From contig CAMKQH010000007.1 of assembly GCA_946414885.1 (NCBI GenBank), positions 62,001 to 126,000 of the forward strand: a stretch of 64,000 nucleotides of DNA, in the 5' to 3' direction. The DNA comes from an uncultured Lachnospiraceae bacterium. Its GTDB lineage: Bacteria; Bacillota; Clostridia; Lachnospirales; Lachnospiraceae. Position numbers and translations under genes: made by a program. This document shows positions 16,495 through 24,588 of the stretch, piece by piece (position 1 is the stretch's first letter; every line of letters begins with the position of its first letter). Below the pieces are notes generated by a model. The model saw only the letters and a program-made list of their open reading frames with translations, was not told the DNA's origin and made no database searches.

Positions 16495-16807
16495 GCGTGT
16501 ATGCCATTTTATCTCGACACGCAAAATTCGAAATAATCATGTTACGCGTGTAGCCTTTTTTTCATTTCGACACGCAAATATTGAAATACTATTATTTTGC
16601 GTGTAGCAGATTTATCGCGCCGACACGCAAACAAACAAATACAAGAATTTCTCGTGTCAGACGACAAAAATGGAATACACTAAAAATCCAATGTATCGTA
16701 ATCACGCGTGTATTTTTGAAAAATACCTCTTCAACATCAAATAATTATACACGCCAAAACACATCAATCTTTAATCTGCGTGTCATGTTCAAAAAAAGCA
16801 TACACGC
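16495..16807. repeat. Array of six GCGTGT...ACACGC dyads with constant 23-bp spacers
   Basis: GCGTGT-type arms start at 16495, 16546, 16599, 16652 (degenerate), 16706 and 16778. Matching ACACGC arms end at 16522, 16575, 16628, about 16681, 16754 and 16807. Elements are 28, 30, 30, 30, 49 and 30 bp. Spacers are 23, 23, 23, 24 and 23 bp and mostly begin with AAA. Interiors and spacers differ in sequence, so only the arms and distances are kept. It occupies most of the 16268-17128 gene-free stretch. No convincing ORF covers it. Confidence 0.85.
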
Positions 16808-16996
16808 GAAACAAAAGAAATCTCTTCCTCACATGTACTTAACTCAATTGGGACTTTTTTTCTTGCTTTTGGAAATGGTGCGACAGAAATATCCGCGTCG
16901 CAAGACAAAGAATTTCAGAAGATACCACTAATATAAAGCCATACAAAGAATAAATCAAGAAAAAAGAGTTCTTTTAACATTTCATATGACAAAAAA

Positions 16997-17018
16997 GCGG
17001 TGGCCGCGCGGCCACCGC
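16997..17018 (-). terminator. Terminator after ABC permease (perfect 22-bp palindrome)
   Basis: GCGGTGGCCGC / GCGGCCACCGC. It is followed by TTTTTTGTC on the minus strand, and by TATAAAAAA on the plus strand. It ends the sigma/ABC operon running from 20100. Confidence 0.85.
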
Positions 17019-17128
17019 CTATAAAAAACTATATATGCAGGAATCTCTTCATTGTAGAAACAGTCTCTTTCTTTAGCAACTGCTGCTCCTTTACAATCCC
17101 TTCACGGCCGCGTAAATTATCCCATCCC

Positions 17129-18253
17129 TTATCGTCCAGTCACCTGGAATCTGTTGTAAACCCATCCGCCCACGGCGATCAGTGCGGCTGACAGCGCAAG
17201 GTAGGTGATCGGTGAAACAAGGTATCCGGTGCAGTAATGGCCTCCGAAGTTGAACAGATGATACTCCATCAATGACCACACGCTAACTTGATTGGAGGGA
17301 AGCATGGCCCTAAGCTTCAGTAACAAAAGATATTTGGGCGGAATGATCTCGAGCTGGCCAAAGATGAAAAGACCCACCATGATCCCCATTACCGCAAGGC
17401 TGTTCTTCAAAAGTTCCGAAACGGCCATGGCAAAGGCCGCAAACAGAACGCCTGCCGTGATCATGACCACTCCCTGCACTGCGATGAATTGTCCCATTGT
17501 AAAAGCGTAAGGCGATGCCGGAATTTCCAGCTGCACGACGGCATTAAAACCATTCAAACCATAGAGAACGGCGGTCAGCAGCGCAAGCAATCCCGTCGCC
17601 AGCAGGCAGCATGCAACGACAACGGAAAGTCCTGCCGCAATCTTCACAAAATAGGTTCTTCCGCGTCCGTTTTTGCAGCTGAGCACAAGCTGGTCGGTGC
17701 GCTGCCGGTGTTCCACCGTAAACACGGTGGACAGACACAGGGCTGACAAAAGCATAATGCACAAAAGAACGCCCACCAGTCCCTGGGAAAGGATCAATGC
17801 ACCGTTATAATCGTAATACGTAAACGGCGTCTCATCCTCCATCTGGTTCTTCCACCATGCGATCTCGCCATCGCTAAGCCCTTCCTCTTCCATCATCGAA
17901 AGGATGCTCTCATCCCTGATCTGATATAACTCCTCCGCCGAATACTCGACGGCAACCTCCTCATTGCTCCCCAAAATATTGCGTTTCAGTCTCGCGATGG
18001 CGTTGTATTTTCCGGCATCGCCGTTCCAAGCGCCTCCGTTCTCCGCCAGTTTTCCCTGTAATTCCATTAAGAGCGCGTCATCTATTACCCGGCCCTCCAG
18101 GCTCCTGGGATCCTCACCTGCGACGTTCGCCATCCCTGGCGCCACCGCTTCGACTACGATAAAGAAGACCGTTATCACCAGCATGACGATCGTCAGGCGG
18201 TTTTTCAATATTTTCTTAAGCTCAAAGCCATAAAGCATTCCTATGTTATTCAC
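17129..18253 (-). CDS. ABC exporter permease of the ECF sigma operon
   Basis: 374 residues, using a GTG start at 18253. Its RBS GAGGAG lies inside the end of the ATPase gene, and the ATPase stop is one base before, so translation is probably coupled. An internal ATG at 18238 is a weaker choice. One transmembrane segment lies near residue 25. A soluble extracytoplasmic region follows to about residue 150, then five more segments. This is the ABC2_membrane-like layout. Its substrate is unknown. Confidence 0.8.
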   Translation of the reverse strand: MNNIGMLYGFELKKILKNRLTIVMLVITVFFIVVEAVAPGMANVAGEDPRSLEGRVIDDALLMELQGKLAENGGAWNGDAGKYNAIARLKRNILGSNEEVAVEYSAEELYQIRDESILSMMEEEGLSDGEIAWWKNQMEDETPFTYYDYNGALILSQGLVGVLLCIMLLSALCLSTVFTVEHRQRTDQLVLSCKNGRGRTYFVKIAAGLSVVVACCLLATGLLALLTAVLYGLNGFNAVVQLEIPASPYAFTMGQFIAVQGVVMITAGVLFAAFAMAVSELLKNSLAVMGIMVGLFIFGQLEIIPPKYLLLLKLRAMLPSNQVSVWSLMEYHLFNFGGHYCTGYLVSPITYLALSAALIAVGGWVYNRFQVTGR

Positions 18254-18254
18254 G

Positions 18255-18944
18255 TCACTCAAACTCCTCCATGTAGAATTTCTCAAGGTCACCCTTCTGC
18301 TCGCTCCAAGCCCCTTCGTAGATAAGCTTTCCCTCTCTCATCATCAAAAGATTGCTTGCGATATGCTCAACGTCAGAGACAATGTGCGTAGAGAACAGAA
18401 CGATCGTATCCTTTCCAATCTCCGCGATCAAGTTCCGGAAACGGACTCTCTCCTTCGGGTCAAGGCCTGCCGTCGGCTCATCCAAAATCAAAATCTTCGG
18501 ATCATTCACCAACGCCTGTGCGATTCCCACCCTTTGTTTCATGCCTCCCGAGTAGGTGCGGATCCGCTTTCCCGCCACGTCTGAAAGTCCCACAAGCTCC
18601 AGGATCTCCTCCGTTTTCTTCTTTGCCTTCTTCTTTTCGATTCCCTTTAAGGCGGCAACATACTGCACAAATTCTCTCGCCGTGAACTCCGGATAATATC
18701 CGAAATCCTGGGGGAGATAGCCGAGCAGCGCGCGATACTCCTCCGTATCCACCGGTATGCCGTCCGCATCCACGCTGCCGCTCGTCGGCGTAAGGATGCC
18801 GGAAGCCATGCGCATCAACGTGGTTTTCCCCGCTCCGTTTGCCCCCAAAAGTCCCGTGACGCCTTCCGTCAGCTGAAAGCTGATTTGGTCCACCGCCGTT
18901 TTGTTTTTATATTGTTTTGTAATTCCGTTAACCGTTAATTTCAT
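18255..18944 (-). CDS. ABC transporter ATP-binding protein
   Basis: 229 residues, from the ATG at 18944 (GGAGG eight bases upstream). Walker A GANGAGKT, Q-loop LPQDFG, signature YSGGMKQR, Walker B ILILDEP, D-loop AGLD and H-loop STH are all present. Its start overlaps the stop of the membrane protein upstream by four bases (ATGA). It drives export through the following permease. Confidence 0.9.
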   Translation of the reverse strand: MKLTVNGITKQYKNKTAVDQISFQLTEGVTGLLGANGAGKTTLMRMASGILTPTSGSVDADGIPVDTEEYRALLGYLPQDFGYYPEFTAREFVQYVAALKGIEKKKAKKKTEEILELVGLSDVAGKRIRTYSGGMKQRVGIAQALVNDPKILILDEPTAGLDPKERVRFRNLIAEIGKDTIVLFSTHIVSDVEHIASNLLMMREGKLIYEGAWSEQKGDLEKFYMEEFE

Positions 18945-19654
18945 GCAAATGCCTCCACGCCATTGATTGTTTTCCATTGTTCCACTGCCGTAAACGCCAT
19001 GAGTCCCAGGGCGATCATAATTCCCCAGCTATCGATCATGCCAAGATACTTTGCAACCATGTTTGGTTCGTAGTTGTCGATCCAGTAAATGATGATCGAA
19101 ACGCCGGATGCGATCGCCAGCGAGGCGTATCCGGTCTTTCTTCCCAGCGGACTTCTTTCCGCCAAAAGGCTGATGCTCATCGTGATGAGATAAGGGATCA
19201 AGATCCGCACTGCCGTCAAAACCGTCCCTGCGTCAAATGCCGCGGCGATCATGGGGGATGAGATGCAAAGGATCAAAAACGAAACGATTCCCAAGATCAT
19301 CATGCGAGCCAGAACAACGCTCCGCAAGGAAAAACGGGTCGTCATTTCCAGTTCCGCCATGCCGCATCTTTCTGAACGCCTGGTTTCCAAGACGGCGATC
19401 GCGGCGGAGAAAGGCATGAGCATGGTTAGAACGTTTACCGTCGTCTCGACTCTCATCAGAGACCCAACAATGGCAATGGCAACCAGCGCCAGTGCAAACA
19501 GCCAGATCGCAGGCCGTACGTACGCTACCTGCTGCAAAAGCATTTCAGGCATGCTCACTTCCCGTGCGCGCAGATTCCGTAAAAACTCTTTTTTATGCTT
19601 TGGCTGCGGGGCCTGGAATTCATCGCTCAGCAAAGTCTTCCAATCCTCTTTCAT
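18941..19654 (-). CDS. Membrane protein between sigma factor and ABC genes
   Basis: 237 residues with a cytoplasmic N-terminus of about 45 residues and about six transmembrane segments. It overlaps the sigma gene before it and the ATPase after it by four bases each, so all are made from one message. Its place directly after an ECF sigma gene, with a charged N-terminal tail starting MKEDWKTLLSDEF, suggests an anti-sigma or sensor role. It could also be a transporter subunit. Confidence 0.7.
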   Translation of the reverse strand: MKEDWKTLLSDEFQAPQPKHKKEFLRNLRAREVSMPEMLLQQVAYVRPAIWLFALALVAIAIVGSLMRVETTVNVLTMLMPFSAAIAVLETRRSERCGMAELEMTTRFSLRSVVLARMMILGIVSFLILCISSPMIAAAFDAGTVLTAVRILIPYLITMSISLLAERSPLGRKTGYASLAIASGVSIIIYWIDNYEPNMVAKYLGMIDSWGIMIALGLMAFTAVEQWKTINGVEAFA

Positions 19655-20100
19655 CCCTCATTCACCTCCAAACTTTCGCGCATCTTGTCTTCTGCGCTTT
19701 TTAACCGCCGATATGCGGCAAACCTAGAAATGCCAAGTGCCTTGCAGATCGTGCCGACGGCTTCACCGTTCACGTGCCGGAGTAAAAGGATCTCCTGATC
19801 CTCCTGCGGCAGTTTCGCCAATGCCTCCCGCACCATCATACGCTCCTCCCGGCGGTCGTCAAACGGCGCCGGGGCATCGTAATCCTCCGGCAACGGATCC
19901 GCTTTCACCCTTCTGTACTCATCGATGCAAAGATTCCTGGCGATCACGTAAAGATACTTGATCTCATACTCGTGAACGCTGCCCTTTTGGCTGATAAATC
20001 TAAGGAAGGTCTCCTGCGTGACGTCTTCCGCAACGGACTGGTTATTTAGTTTGAAATACGCATAACGGTATATTTTGTCATAAGCTTCTTCTAAATCCAT
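19651..20100 (-). CDS. ECF-type RNA polymerase sigma factor
   Basis: 149 residues. Region 2 is seen in DKIYRYAYFKLNNQSVAEDVTQETFLRF, here with the conserved AEDVTQETF core. Region 4 (ALAKLPQEDQEILLLRHVNG, then GTICKALGISRFAAYRRLKSA) is the helix-turn-helix that reads the -35. GGGAGG is 14 bases before the ATG, a long spacing. It heads an operon of membrane protein, ATPase and permease. Confidence 0.88.
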   Translation of the reverse strand: MDLEEAYDKIYRYAYFKLNNQSVAEDVTQETFLRFISQKGSVHEYEIKYLYVIARNLCIDEYRRVKADPLPEDYDAPAPFDDRREERMMVREALAKLPQEDQEILLLRHVNGEAVGTICKALGISRFAAYRRLKSAEDKMRESLEVNEG

Positions 20101-20130
20101 GGATCCGATCTTGACCTCCCTTCATTAGGA

Positions 20131-20208
20131 TTAACGGATGAGGTCCGTAAAACGTGCGGTCAAAATATAATTTTTTTCATCTTGATGCGTTTTCTCGTTA
20201 TTTTTCAT
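20131..20208 (-). CDS. Possible 25-residue leader ORF before the sigma gene
   Basis: An ATG at 20208 has the strong site AGAGGTGAT three bases upstream. The frame encodes 25 residues (MKNNEKTHQDEKNYILTAR and six more), ending 31 bases before the sigma start. The strong RBS followed by a weakly spaced sigma RBS would allow translational coupling. No homologue is known to me. The rest of 20101-20338 shows only this and a terminator. Confidence 0.35.
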   Translation of the reverse strand: MKNNEKTHQDEKNYILTARFTDLIR

Positions 20209-20303
20209 CTTATCACCTCTAACTGCTCGCGGCAACCTGCTTCCTCCGCATGCATCCGCCCGCAACGGCTTTGAATCTGCGCTCCCATGGAAAAATGGCG
20301 AAA

Positions 20304-20330
20304 AAAAGAGAGCCGCGTTGGCTCTCTTTT
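20304..20330 (-). terminator. Terminator of the sigma/anti-sigma operon
   Basis: AAAAGAGAGCC, loop GCGTT, GGCTCTCTTTT, followed on the minus strand by TTTCGCC. It lies about nine bases after the anti-sigma-like stop. Confidence 0.88.
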
Positions 20331-20338
20331 CGCTCCAA

Positions 20339-21262
20339 TTAATAAACAATCTTATCCAAGATCACGTGAATCTGTTCTTCATCTAAGCCGTTAAAACTTA
20401 TAATGACGTTCGTATTTCCAAAGGAAATGATCGTTTGTGTCATAGTTGGTATATATTCTATTTCACCCGAAGATAATTCATTTCCCCAACTGTTATCCCA
20501 CAACTCAAATTCCGCACCGGATTCAGATACGTAGGATCTTTTATTCTCATATTTCACTTCACCTGCTGAAGCCATCGTAAAGCCTTCTTCATCATTCACA
20601 AAATACTGAATGTTGAACATTCCTCCCTTAAATCCCATCTCACTCCATAACATTTTCCTTTCCGGATCGGTGGAGTCATCTGCCAACTTATAAACCTGGC
20701 AATAGGTTTCATAAGCTCCCATTCCTCTTTGTATGAATCCTTCCGTATCCTTAAAGAGATGTTCAAATCCTTCAGCCTCTTCCGCCTTCATATAATCGTC
20801 ATACCAGTACTTTTCAATAGTATTTTCACGGGAACCAAACTTTTGCACAATCTCTTTTTTCTTAGTCCACAGATCTCCCTCGCCCGGTTTTTCTTCTTTT
20901 ATTACTTCTTCTGAGAATTCAAATGCTTCTTCAAACAGTTCTTTTGCTTCGTCCGCACTTAAAGCCTTGACGCTGTCCGGATTGATATTATCTGTTGTGA
21001 CCTTAAAATCAGACACGTTTACTTTTCTGAATAAATGCGTTGCCGCATAGACCGAAATTGCTCCGCCCAGGGAACAGATCAATGCAAACACGGCAACTCT
21101 TGGAAGAAGTCTCATTGTCTTGATCTTCTTTCCATTCCTTTTGACTGCCTTCCCGTTGTTATTCTCACATGCCTTAAAAATGCTCTGATTTAACTGACTT
21201 GATGCCGTTACGGATGGAACTAACGCACTGTTTAACAAATCGTCCAATTCTTTATTTCCCAT
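20339..21262 (-). CDS. Anti-sigma-like single-pass membrane protein
   Basis: 307 residues. A cytoplasmic N-terminal 50 residues (MGNKELDDLLNSAL, then a basic stretch) leads to one transmembrane segment LPRVAVFALICSLGGAISVYA. An extracytoplasmic domain of about 230 residues follows. Its start overlaps the sigma gene by 11 bases. This order and topology are typical of ECF sigma/anti-sigma pairs. The C-terminal half resembles DUF4367-type domains in pattern (MTQTIISFGNTNVIISFNGL). The signal it senses is unknown. Confidence 0.75.
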   Translation of the reverse strand: MGNKELDDLLNSALVPSVTASSQLNQSIFKACENNNGKAVKRNGKKIKTMRLLPRVAVFALICSLGGAISVYAATHLFRKVNVSDFKVTTDNINPDSVKALSADEAKELFEEAFEFSEEVIKEEKPGEGDLWTKKKEIVQKFGSRENTIEKYWYDDYMKAEEAEGFEHLFKDTEGFIQRGMGAYETYCQVYKLADDSTDPERKMLWSEMGFKGGMFNIQYFVNDEEGFTMASAGEVKYENKRSYVSESGAEFELWDNSWGNELSSGEIEYIPTMTQTIISFGNTNVIISFNGLDEEQIHVILDKIVY

Positions 21263-21767
21263 GTTTTAATCTCTCCTTTAACGCGCTCTTGGCACTGCTC
21301 ATTCGGCTTTTCACCGTTCCGGTTGGAATTTTCAGTGCAGAGGCAATTTCTTCGATGGACATGTTTTCCATGTAAAACATGAGGATCACAACCCGTAGCT
21401 TTTCAGGAAGATTCAACACTTCTCTTCTGACGTTTGCCTCTTCCTGTCTTTTTACCACTTCCTCTTCCACAGACTTTCCGCCAACCGCTATCTGTAACAG
21501 TTCTTCCTCTTCCACAAAAGACACGTCAACGATCTTTTTTCTCCAGAGGATCTTCCTGATGCGGTTTTTCCAAATATTCATGGCAACCGTGATCAGATAT
21601 GCTTTCGGATTTTCATCGATTCGCACGTCTTCCTTCTCCATCACGGTCAAAAACGTCTGCTGATACAGATCGTCTGCAGTTTCACGATCTTTCGTGGTAT
21701 ACAGGCAAAAAGAATACAGGTTTTTACCATATTCCGTTACCAATTTCCCCACTTTTACCCTATCCAT
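21252..21767 (-). CDS. ECF-type RNA polymerase sigma factor
   Basis: 171 residues from the ATG at 21767 with GGAG six bases upstream. A GTG at 21836 is in frame but lacks an RBS. Region 2: ETADDLYQQTFLTVMEKED. Region 4: LNLPEKLRVVILMFYMENMS, then IEEIASALKIPTGTVKSRMS. It is co-transcribed with the anti-sigma-like gene. Confidence 0.9.
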   Translation of the reverse strand: MDRVKVGKLVTEYGKNLYSFCLYTTKDRETADDLYQQTFLTVMEKEDVRIDENPKAYLITVAMNIWKNRIRKILWRKKIVDVSFVEEEELLQIAVGGKSVEEEVVKRQEEANVRREVLNLPEKLRVVILMFYMENMSIEEIASALKIPTGTVKSRMSSAKSALKERLKHGK

Positions 21768-21880
21768 CTTTTTCTCCGCACTAAATATTTTTTCTGCAAA
21801 GCTTCGAAATTTGACGTCACGTTTTGTTGCTTTCACTTATATAATTTCATGAGCGTGAAAAAGGTTCGAAATTATTTTTT

Positions 21881-23260
21881 CTAGATTTTGATCTTTACCC
21901 ATTTTCCCATTCGGTAGCGAATGCTTGCGAAGGCGAATCTGGAAATCTGATCCGCGAGGACGCCAAGCCAGATGCCAACGATGCCAAGGCCAAACACAAA
22001 GCCTCCGAGCCAGGATACCAGGGTACGGATGACGGTGACGGACATGGTCGCCGCAAAAGCAGTGTAGAGCGTGTCTCCCGCACCTCTAAGACATCCCATG
22101 TAGATCACCTGAATGATCTGGAACAGCACCACAAAGATGATGACTCTCATGATGGACACGCCGATCTTGATGATGTGTTCCTCCTCAAAGAACATGGACA
22201 TCAGCCATCTTGCGCCGAAGAAATAAAGCAGGATCAGGACCACGGCGATCATCATGCCCACCGCCTTGCAGGTCCGGCCATACGTCTTAGCAAGCTCCGG
22301 CTCTCCCTGGCCAAGGGACCTGCCGATCAGTGCCACTGCTGCCGCCTGCAGACCGTCGCCAAAGCTGAAGGTCAGTCCCATCAGGTTCATGCCCACCTGA
22401 TGCGCCGCCATGGCATCCATGCCCATCTTGGCCGCCATGACGGCAGTGGCCATGAAGCCAATTCTCATCAGGATTTGCTCAAAAAAGATCCCGTAGCCTA
22501 TGCGAACCAGGCTCTTGAAGGACTCAAGGGAAGCCTTCATCTTATTGGCAAGCAAGAACGGCAAACTGATAAACGTGCTCTTTTTTGCGATGGAAAGGAG
22601 GCTCATCACGCAGGAGACCACCGTTCCAAGAACCGTCGCAAGCGCGGCGCCGGCGATGCCGAGTGCCGGAAAACCAAAATGTCCCTCGATCAGAAGGTAA
22701 TTCAGTATGACGTTCACCACGTTCGAGGTCACGTTCGTCCTCATGGTGATCTTCGTATTGCCGGCACCTCTCTGGGCCGAATTGACCACCATCTGTATGC
22801 AGTTGAAGATCATGCCGCCCATGATGATCCGAAAGTAAGTGACGGCCGCATTGTGCGTCGCTATGTCTTCCGGGGTTGCATCCGAGGAACCGCAGAGCCG
22901 GATGATCGGATCCGCAAGGGCAACAAACAGTATGCTCAGGATCACGGCCGCCGCGATCACGAAATAAAAGGCCGTGAGAAATACCCGGTTTGCATCCTCC
23001 CGCTCCTTTTCGCCAAAGCGCCTTGCAACCAAGGCCGAAACGGAGACGTTGACCGCAAAAAACATGGCGAGTCCGACAAACTTCGGCTGCGTGGTCAGTC
23101 CCACCGCAGCCACCGCATAGGAGCCAAGGCGGCTTACCATTAGGGAATCCACGAGGCCTACTAGCGCGACAAAAAAGGATTCGATGATGGCAGGCCCTGC
23201 CATGGCAAGGACAATCCTAAAATTCTCTTTATTGTATCCACTCTTACTAAGTTCTTTCAT
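21881..23260 (-). CDS. MATE-family multidrug/cation antiporter
   Basis: 459 residues with the twelve-helix, two-lobe MATE layout. Typical motifs include AGPAIIESFFVALVGLVDSL, SAQRGAGNTKITM, the interlobe GFPALGIAGAALATVLG, and YMGCLRGAGDT in the second lobe. It probably exports drugs or metabolites using a sodium or proton gradient. GGGAG precedes the ATG. The 23261-23400 upstream stretch contains three imperfect GC-rich repeats and no gene. Confidence 0.9.
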   Translation of the reverse strand: MKELSKSGYNKENFRIVLAMAGPAIIESFFVALVGLVDSLMVSRLGSYAVAAVGLTTQPKFVGLAMFFAVNVSVSALVARRFGEKEREDANRVFLTAFYFVIAAAVILSILFVALADPIIRLCGSSDATPEDIATHNAAVTYFRIIMGGMIFNCIQMVVNSAQRGAGNTKITMRTNVTSNVVNVILNYLLIEGHFGFPALGIAGAALATVLGTVVSCVMSLLSIAKKSTFISLPFLLANKMKASLESFKSLVRIGYGIFFEQILMRIGFMATAVMAAKMGMDAMAAHQVGMNLMGLTFSFGDGLQAAAVALIGRSLGQGEPELAKTYGRTCKAVGMMIAVVLILLYFFGARWLMSMFFEEEHIIKIGVSIMRVIIFVVLFQIIQVIYMGCLRGAGDTLYTAFAATMSVTVIRTLVSWLGGFVFGLGIVGIWLGVLADQISRFAFASIRYRMGKWVKIKI

Positions 23261-23299
23261 TTTTCTCCCAAAATCCAGGCGCTTCTCTTCCGCTTCCCG

Positions 23300-23374
23300 G
23301 CCTGTTTTCGCTGTGTCACGGTCCGTTATTCCCCAGCCCGCTTTCGCCTGTGATCCCCCGGCCCGCTTTCGCCT
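23300..23374. repeat. Three imperfect copies of a CCCCGGCCCGCTTTCGCC-like unit
   Basis: Near-identical segments (CCCGGCCTGTTTTCGCTGTG, CCCAGCCCGCTTTCGCCTGT and CCCGGCCCGCTTTCGCCTTG) lie upstream of the MATE gene. They are GC-rich in an otherwise AT-rich gap. No function is evident. Confidence 0.55.
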
Positions 23375-23396
23375 TGCCGTATCACGTAATTATAAC

Positions 23397-23425
23397 AAAA
23401 CGGGTGGTCAGCGTCCACCCGTTTT
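23397..23425 (-). terminator. Terminator after lipoprotein gene
   Basis: AAAACGGGTGG / CCACCCGTTTT around a seven-base loop. A T-tract is available on both strands, but it lies downstream of the minus-strand lipoprotein stop. Confidence 0.8.
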
Positions 23426-23448
23426 CTTACTTATGTCATGCAATTATT

Positions 23449-24516
23449 TTACTCAGAGAGGTAATCCCTCGCGTTAAAGCTTTCGCTCGTCCGCTCTTCC
23501 TCCTCGGTGATACCGGGCACGAATTCCGTGACGTAGGTCTCGCCGGTCACCGGATCAATATAGTAACGGATCTGCGCTCCCGTGTAGGCCACGTACAAGA
23601 CAACGATCTCCTGCGCGCTGCTGGAAGCGATCTCCCAGTTAACCGGATACTCTCCTGCATTTTCGATCTCCTTCAAAGAAGGGTTACCGGCGTAGCAATA
23701 GTTCTTGATCGCCGTGAGTGCCTGATCGTCCGAAAGTTTGGCAGCTTCCTTTCTGCCGATCACCTCAAGGGTATTCATGATGGCTGAAAAGCGGGTTCCA
23801 AACCCGTCAGCGCTCTCAAACGTATAATGTGCCGCCGCGATAAGGCAACCATCAACGGCAGGGACCACGTATACCGTCTGTAGAAGATCCGGCGTTCCGC
23901 CATTCCCCTTGGCGTTGGAGGCGTCAATATTCACACATTTGCCGGCGCGATTCAGCTGGATGGAGTTCTGGTTAAGATCATACTCCTTTGAAAGCTCCTC
24001 TCTGATGGAGGCCACGGCATTGTCAACGTCCTTAGAACTATACTTCACTTCAAGGTAAATCTGAGGATTCTCAGAGTTATCATAAACCGAACGGAAAATC
24101 TCCGCATTTGATTTTTGGGTTCTTACAAACATCTCATAATCATAATCCAGTTCAAATCCGATCTCCTCGTTTCTGACATGCTCGTATTTGACCGTCTCTT
24201 CCATTCCCTCGATCATGATGGTATCTTCAAAGCGCTCGCCGTCCTTCCTTCCGCCGTTCGCTTCGGCTGAGGTTTCCGTTTGCGCTTTGGCGCCGTCATC
24301 TGCCTGACTCTCAGGCTTGCTCTCCGCTTCAGACTTGCTCTCAGTTTCGCTTTCTGACGATCCCGCTTCCTCGCTTGAACCAATCGGTTCACCAGAAAAA
24401 ACAGTCTCGGTCTGCTCTTTCTCATTGTTTTTGCCATCGCATCCGCCAAGCATCGTCATGGGCAAAAGCGTCAACGCAAGCGCTGCGATCGTGGTACAAA
24501 TCGCTTTCTTCTTCAT
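23449..24516 (-). CDS. Surface lipoprotein with acidic linker
   Basis: 355 residues. A type II signal peptide ends at LGGC (Cys about residue 26). A Ser/Glu/Lys-rich linker runs to about residue 95. A folded domain follows, and the last 75 residues (AIKNYCYAGNPSLKEIENAG to VTEFVPGITEEEE) have the look of a small alpha/beta module that occurs as a stand-alone C-terminal domain in clostridial lipoproteins. AAAAGGAG lies before the ATG. Function unknown. Confidence 0.75.
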   Translation of the reverse strand: MKKKAICTTIAALALTLLPMTMLGGCDGKNNEKEQTETVFSGEPIGSSEEAGSSESETESKSEAESKPESQADDGAKAQTETSAEANGGRKDGERFEDTIMIEGMEETVKYEHVRNEEIGFELDYDYEMFVRTQKSNAEIFRSVYDNSENPQIYLEVKYSSKDVDNAVASIREELSKEYDLNQNSIQLNRAGKCVNIDASNAKGNGGTPDLLQTVYVVPAVDGCLIAAAHYTFESADGFGTRFSAIMNTLEVIGRKEAAKLSDDQALTAIKNYCYAGNPSLKEIENAGEYPVNWEIASSSAQEIVVLYVAYTGAQIRYYIDPVTGETYVTEFVPGITEEEERTSESFNARDYLSE

Positions 24517-24588
24517 TTTCTATACTCCTTTTCATTTTTCATCCACCCAGTATAGCAGAACCGTGCGCTTCCGTCAAATTCATTTTTT

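Noticed and set aside
16495..16807. CRISPR array (30-bp elements, 23-bp spacers)
   Set aside because: Only six-base ends are conserved within the 30-bp elements; the interiors differ. No cas gene lies nearby.
16581..16931. 116-codon plus-strand ORF across the dyad array
   Set aside because: AT-rich, no RBS, no recognisable domain, and it is made of the non-coding array units.
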